Of a DNA stretch of 8,385 nt, positions 5,857 through 8,385 are shown one piece after another. Every line of letters starts with the position of its first letter. Within the stretch, counting starts at the first letter, position 1. The stretch comes from UBA10205 sp964373815 (GTDB lineage: Archaea > Iainarchaeota > Iainarchaeia > Iainarchaeales > Iainarchaeaceae), in assembly GCA_964373815.1 (NCBI GenBank), contig CAYJWI010000035.1, positions 1 through 8,385 on the forward strand. Reading direction: 5' to 3'. A model generated the notes under the pieces. It made no database searches, had not been told where the DNA came from, and worked only from the letters and a program-made list of their open reading frames with translations. The translations under genes and the position numbers were made by a program.

Positions 5857-6140
5857 ATGGAAAATGCGGAGTGCATCCTCAAAGCCGAGATTATTCCCGG
5901 CTCGAGGAAGTTTTGTGCAATGGGTTTGAACCCATTTGGACAGGCGCACTCAGAATCAAGGTGGGGGAAAAAGCCCTCAACAGAAAAGCCAACAAAGAGC
6001 TTCTTGGCGAACTTGACGAATTGTTTCACGCAAAAACAGCGATAATCCACGGCGAAAAAAGCCACAGGAAAAAAATCCTCGTAAAGGGGATATCGAAACC
6101 GCAACTTGACCAAATTCTCCAAAGCAACGCAAATCCCTGA
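5857..6140 (+). CDS. DUF167/YggU-family protein, split by a one-base frame change
   Basis: The family signature is divided between two frames. The first frame (ATG 5857; a TTG at 5833 is also possible) gives ECILKAEIIPGSRKF followed by CAMG. The second frame, shifted by -1, gives EPIWTGALRIKVG, ALNRKANKELLGELDELF, IIHGEKSHRKKILVKG, and ends at TGA 6138-6140. Together they align end to end with the DUF167 pattern: PGS near the N-terminus, a GKANKEL-like helix and the GxKSRxK strand. The joined product is about 94 residues, the normal size. The switch point is at 5922-5928, G GGT TTG, a classical -1 slippery heptamer; a missing T in the TTT run would look the same. A GTG at 5871 could start the second frame alone but would lose the conserved N-terminal strand. 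DnaG starts 26 bases downstream. The cellular role of the family is not established. Confidence 0.75.
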
Positions 6141-6152
6141 TTCTACAAAAAA

Positions 6153-6157
6153 AGGAG
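6153..6157 (+). promoter_or_regulatory. Shine-Dalgarno sequence deciding the dnaG start
   Basis: AGGAG ends nine bases before the ATG at 6167 but touches the ATG at 6158. The normal spacing favours 6167, giving a protein that begins MAKTYINTVKYQV. Confidence 0.6.
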
Positions 6158-6166
6158 ATGGAGAAG

Positions 6167-7519
6167 ATGGCAAAGACTTACATAAACACCGTAAAGTACC
6201 AGGTGAAAATAAAATTTGAGATTGACGGCATAGTGGACAAACCCGACATAATCGGCGCGATTTTCGGGCAGAGCGAGGGGCTTCTCGGCGACGAGATGGA
6301 CCTTAAGGAGCTGCAGAAAAACGGCAAGCTTGGAAGAATAGAGATAAACCACACAACTGCAATGGGCAGGACAAAGGGCGAGATAATAGTCCCATCCTCT
6401 ATGGACATGGCGGAGACAAGCCTTCTCGCCGCCGGGATTGAGAGCGTCGACAAGGTCGGCCCGTGCGAAGCAAAGCTCGAGATACTCGACATCGAGGACA
6501 CGAGAACCGACAAGAGGAAGGAAATAAAGGATCGGGCAAAAGAGCTCCTCAAGAGGATGATGGAGAAAAGCGCGCCCGAAACCCAGATGCTAAGCGAGGA
6601 AATACGCGAAGATGCGCGCGCAGCGGACATTGTCGAATACGGCACGGACAAGCTTCCGGCTGGGCCTGACATAGAGCAGAGCGCCGAGATAATCGTAGTC
6701 GAAGGAAGGGCGGATGTCCTGAACCTTTTGAAGAACCAGATAAAGAATGTAATAGGCATGAACGGCTCCAACATTTCACAGACCATAATTGACCTCTGCA
6801 ATAGGAAGGAAGTCACGGCATTCGTGGATGGCGACCGCGGCGGGGAGCTGAACTCAAGAAAGCTCGCAAACATCGCGCGCGTTGCCTACATTGCAAAAGC
6901 GCCTGACGGAAAGGAAGTCGAGGAGCTTACAAGAAAGGAAATAATCCAGTCCCTCAAAAAGAGGATGAAGGCTGAAGATGAACTCCGCGAAAAAAGCGAG
7001 TTCCGCGAAAGAAGGTTCGACCGCCCAAGGTTCGGCCAGAGGGAAGAGAGGCCTTTCCCAAGGCCAAGCGCTGGCATTAGGGCTAGGGAATTCGGAAGTG
7101 GGCCAAGAAGGCCGCTCAGAGAGGAAGGCGGCATGGAAATGCACGGGGGCCAAAGGCCTCGCCCATGGCAGGAAGGAGCGGCACAAAGGGTTCCTTTCAT
7201 GCAGGAAGATAACAGGCCAGCGCCAGTGGCATCACTCTCAACCGAAGAAGAGGGCGCTTTCAAGCCAATCATGGAAACCCTGAGGGGCTCTATGAAGGCA
7301 AAAATCGTGGGCGAGAACAACGAAACCCTCGGAGAAGTGAAAGTTAAGGACATTGTGGCAGAAGTTGGGAAAATTTCCGGCGCAAAGGCGATAGTCTTCG
7401 ACGGAGTCGTCACAAAAAGGCTTGTCGATGCAGCGGAGAAAGCCGGGATAAGGTTTGTGGTGGGGGCAAGGAAAGGGAAAATAGAGGGAAGCGGGAACGT
7501 AAAAGTTTCCGCGCTTTAA
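6167..7519 (+). CDS. dnaG: Archaeal DnaG-like primase with TOPRIM domain
   Basis: 450 residues from ATG 6167; numbers here count from the in-frame ATG at 6158. The archaeal-specific N-terminal region (about 1-170, IDGIVDKPDIIGAIFGQSEGLLG) is followed by a TOPRIM domain with VEGRADV (E182), NGS (202-204) and DGDRGG (D224, D226), the Mg-binding acidic residues. The C-terminal signature AIVFDGVVTKRLVDAAEKAG with FVVGARKG (412-440) is typical of archaeal DnaG. Members have primase activity in vitro and also associate with the RNA exosome. Residues about 275-355 form an Arg/Pro/Gly-rich, probably disordered linker. The gene lies 26 bases after the DUF167 gene and is probably co-transcribed with it. 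Confidence 0.95.
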   Translation: MAKTYINTVKYQVKIKFEIDGIVDKPDIIGAIFGQSEGLLGDEMDLKELQKNGKLGRIEINHTTAMGRTKGEIIVPSSMDMAETSLLAAGIESVDKVGPCEAKLEILDIEDTRTDKRKEIKDRAKELLKRMMEKSAPETQMLSEEIREDARAADIVEYGTDKLPAGPDIEQSAEIIVVEGRADVLNLLKNQIKNVIGMNGSNISQTIIDLCNRKEVTAFVDGDRGGELNSRKLANIARVAYIAKAPDGKEVEELTRKEIIQSLKKRMKAEDELREKSEFRERRFDRPRFGQREERPFPRPSAGIRAREFGSGPRRPLREEGGMEMHGGQRPRPWQEGAAQRVPFMQEDNRPAPVASLSTEEEGAFKPIMETLRGSMKAKIVGENNETLGEVKVKDIVAEVGKISGAKAIVFDGVVTKRLVDAAEKAGIRFVVGARKGKIEGSGNVKVSAL

Positions 7520-7537
7520 ATTTTATTTCCTTTTCTT
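7520..7537 (+). terminator. Probable poly-U termination region after dnaG
   Basis: Immediately after the dnaG stop the plus strand reads a T-rich tract (ATTTTATTTCCTTTTCTT). Archaeal termination typically uses U-runs without a strong hairpin. The tract lies at the convergence with the minus-strand membrane protein gene. Confidence 0.4.
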
Positions 7538-7975
7538 GTAGGAAAACTTTTTCTGGACATCCGGAAGATCCCTAACCCTTTCCTCAATCGGAAGGACTAA
7601 CTTTCCGGTCCTATAAAGGAAATAACCAACGAAGAGCACTGCTAGCCAGAAGAGTATTGTTGCAATAGGCACAAGCAGGCCGCTCCAGAATTGCCGCGCT
7701 GTAAGCTTTGGGGTCTCTTCCCTTACGACAATCCCTGTGGACTTGTAGAGCGTGTCAGCGCATGAATTGAAATGCACCCTCTGGTCGGCTATTGACTGGT
7801 CGGAATCTATTCCCTGCACGCAGTTGCCGTAATACTTCATGTTGTCCCAGGAATCGAACATCTTGGCAGAGCCGTGCACGAACATCAAAAACGCCGCAAA
7901 AAGTATGAATGAGCCTATCAATCTCGGGAGGTGAACATCCCTTCCCGCCACCCTGAAATAAATAATCCGCCTCAC
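7523..7975 (-). CDS. Two-helix membrane protein with cysteine-bearing external loop, unknown function
   Basis: 150 residues starting at GTG 7975-7973. A basic N-terminus (MRRIIYFRVAGRD) precedes membrane helix 1 (about 19-35). Residues 36-95 form a polar loop with C52 and C72. Helix 2 spans about 97-121, followed by a basic tail ending SYKKRK. Positive charges at both ends put the termini inside and the loop outside, where the two cysteines could form a disulphide; that is inference. I do not recognise the family. The GTG is supported by a TATTTAAA box whose expected start site is about nine bases upstream. Its stop lies three bases from the dnaG stop, tail to tail. Confidence 0.8.
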   Translation of the reverse strand: MRRIIYFRVAGRDVHLPRLIGSFILFAAFLMFVHGSAKMFDSWDNMKYYGNCVQGIDSDQSIADQRVHFNSCADTLYKSTGIVVREETPKLTARQFWSGLLVPIATILFWLAVLFVGYFLYRTGKLVLPIEERVRDLPDVQKKFSYKKRK

Positions 7976-8006
7976 AAAACCACTGCAAGTATTAATGATT
8001 ATTCAC

Positions 8007-8014
8007 TATTTAAA
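8007..8014 (-). promoter_or_regulatory. BRE/TATA promoter of the minus-strand membrane protein gene
   Basis: The minus strand reads GTAACCTTTAAATAGTG, a good archaeal BRE plus TATA arrangement (TTTAAATA at 8014-8007). Transcription would begin near 7984, leaving a leader of about nine bases before GTG 7975. Confidence 0.6.
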
Positions 8015-8047
8015 GGTTACTTTGGGATATTGGATTTAAGGAGCTGT

Positions 8048-8091
8048 AAAAAGCCTGGCAAGGGATTCTTTTCTTTTTGGCCAAGCTTTTT
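8048..8091 (+). other. Imperfect stem overlapping the tRNA-side hairpin
   Basis: AAAAAGC-C-TGGC (8048-8059) can pair with GCCA-A-GCTTTTT (8080-8091): eleven pairs with one C/A mismatch and a 20-base loop. It uses bases 8086-8091, which are also the left edge of the perfect hairpin at 8086-8118, so the two folds exclude each other. The remaining sequence between 7976 and 8085 holds only the minus-strand promoter and a weak TATA-like ATTTAAGG near 8034-8041. Confidence 0.4.
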
Positions 8092-8118
8092 CTTTTCTTC
8101 GGAGAAGAAAAGAAAAAG
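8086..8118. repeat. Perfect 15-bp inverted repeat just upstream of tRNA-Val
   Basis: CTTTTTCTTTTCTTC (8086-8100), loop GGA, then GAAGAAAAGAAAAAG (8104-8118). All pairs are Watson-Crick, with one arm all pyrimidine and the other all purine. It ends three bases before the tRNA 5' end. No U-run follows, so it does not look like a terminator. Confidence 0.85.
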
Positions 8119-8121
8119 GTT

Positions 8122-8194
8122 GGGCCGGTGGTCTAGCGGTTATGACGCATCGTTTACATCGATGAAGTCGCAGGTTCGATTCCTGCCCGGCCCA
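8122..8194 (+). tRNA. tRNA-Val (anticodon UAC)
   Basis: A 73-nt cloverleaf can be folded by eye. The acceptor stem GGGCCGG (8122-8128) pairs perfectly with CCGGCCC (8187-8193), with discriminator A8194. The D arm is GTCT/TGAC (8131-8134, 8143-8146; one T-T mismatch) with GG at 8138-8139 in the loop. The anticodon stem CATCG/CGATG (8148-8152, 8160-8164) encloses loop TTTACAT, giving anticodon TAC at 8155-8157, which reads GUA valine codons. The T arm is GCAGG/CCTGC with loop TTCGATT (8175-8181). CCA is not encoded, so it must be added by a nucleotidyltransferase. There is no intron. The 3' end is duplicated 75 bases downstream. Confidence 0.97.
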
Positions 8195-8215
8195 TGCACC
8201 GCCCTGCGCGGTGCA
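8195..8215. repeat. Hairpin 1 downstream of tRNA
   Basis: TGCACCGC (8195-8202), loop CCTGC, GCGGTGCA (8208-8215): a perfect 8-bp stem beginning at the first base after the tRNA. Confidence 0.75.
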
Positions 8216-8231
8216 GGAACGTACGTTTTCG

Positions 8232-8253
8232 CCGGCCTTTCTCAAAAGGCCGG
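8232..8253. repeat. Hairpin 2 downstream of tRNA
   Basis: CCGGCCTTT (8232-8240), loop CTCA, AAAGGCCGG (8245-8253): a perfect 9-bp stem. It is related in sequence to the hairpin at 8306-8325. A 10-bp palindrome AACGTACGTT (8218-8227) precedes it. Confidence 0.75.
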
Positions 8254-8269
8254 ATTCCTGCCCGGCCCA
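8253..8269 (+). repeat. Second copy of the tRNA-Val 3' end (17 bp)
   Basis: GATTCCTGCCCGGCCCA matches tRNA positions 8178-8194 exactly: part of the T loop, the 3' side of the T stem, the acceptor strand and the discriminator base. The spacing is 75 bases. It resembles an attachment-site core but could equally be a local tandem duplication. Confidence 0.85.
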
Positions 8270-8270
8270 C

Positions 8271-8290
8271 TTGCCATCAAAGGATGGCAA
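8271..8290. repeat. Hairpin 3 downstream of tRNA
   Basis: TTGCCATC (8271-8278), loop AAAG, GATGGCAA (8283-8290): a perfect 8-bp stem. It occupies the same place after the second tRNA 3' copy as hairpin 1 does after the first, with unrelated arm sequence. Confidence 0.75.
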
Positions 8291-8305
8291 AGTAATCCGT
8301 TTTGC

Positions 8306-8325
8306 CGGCTTTTTTCAAAAAGCCG
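8306..8325. repeat. Hairpin 4 downstream of tRNA
   Basis: CGGCTTTT (8306-8313) pairs with AAAAGCCG (8318-8325), loop TTCA; a ninth T-A pair is possible. It is preceded by CGTTTTGC, as hairpin 2 is preceded by CGTTTTCGC. Confidence 0.7.
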
Positions 8326-8335
8326 AATGAATGAG

Positions 8336-8354
8336 ATAGGGGCTCCGCCCCTAT
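8336..8354. repeat. Hairpin 5 downstream of tRNA
   Basis: ATAGGGGC (8336-8343), loop TCC, GCCCCTAT (8347-8354): a perfect 8-bp stem. The last 31 bases of the window (8355-8385) hold no gene I can support. Confidence 0.7.
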
Positions 8355-8385
8355 GACCCCGTGAATTTACTCCGCGGGCCCTTCG

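Noticed and set aside
5658..6173. 171-codon minus-strand reading frame between hjc and dnaG
   Set aside because: It overlaps the well-supported DUF167 gene, the G-quadruplex region and the dnaG start, and shows no recognisable domain.
6178..7413. Long minus-strand reading frames inside dnaG
   Set aside because: DnaG motifs are unambiguous on the plus strand; these frames have shadow-like composition.
8036..8290. Minus-strand reading frame across the tRNA (AGQESNLRLHRCK)
   Set aside because: This is the familiar spurious antisense translation of a tRNA gene, with no promoter or start signal.
8195..8354. CRISPR array
   Set aside because: Repeats are hairpins with different arms and only two module copies; there is no constant direct repeat with regular spacers.
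7931..8356. Plus-strand reading frame running through the tRNA
   Set aside because: It reads straight through tRNA-Val and the hairpin cluster; peptides such as WSSGYDA...VRFLPGP are typical tRNA translation artefacts.

Overview
The window looks archaeal. It carries an archaeal DnaG (TOPRIM) protein, a Pth2-type peptidyl-tRNA hydrolase, an Hjc-type Holliday junction resolvase and a circularly permuted GTPase. Arg (AGG/AGA) and Ile (ATA) codon use is archaeal in style. Several genes have a TATA-like box about 25-30 nt before the start and almost no leader, and the tRNA has no encoded CCA. The compact layout, the many very small proteins and a huge membrane-anchored coiled-coil protein with a short helical N-terminal domain recall DPANN-type archaea, but the lineage is an inference and not proven here.

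Layout. 1-672: a VapBC-type toxin-antitoxin pair with a 20-nt overlap. 704-2087: a run of three same-strand genes, pth2, a 74-residue two-helix membrane protein, and a circularly permuted GTPase whose ATG directly follows the preceding stop. After the GTPase TAG stop the frame stays open and strongly basic to 2156. 2205-4949: a protein of about 915 residues built from twenty-two 29-residue units plus recurring 11-residue spacers, ending in a transmembrane hairpin. 5037-5632 (minus strand): a 48-residue charged protein and hjc. 5640-5856: a divergent promoter region with a G-quadruplex motif and overlapping palindromes. 5857-6140: a DUF167/YggU-family gene interrupted by a one-base frame change at a G-GGT-TTG heptamer. 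6167-7519: dnaG. 7523-7975 (minus): a two-helix membrane protein with two cysteines in its exposed loop. 8122-8194: tRNA-Val(UAC). The tRNA has a perfect 15-bp hairpin on its 5' side and, on its 3' side, a cluster of hairpins plus a second copy of the tRNA 3' end.

Functional picture. Most genes serve information processing: recombination (Hjc), primase/exosome-associated DnaG, recycling of peptidyl-tRNA (Pth2), probable ribosome assembly (GTPase) and a tRNA. The least explained items are the giant 29-residue-repeat protein, the frame-split DUF167 gene and the palindrome cluster downstream of the tRNA.
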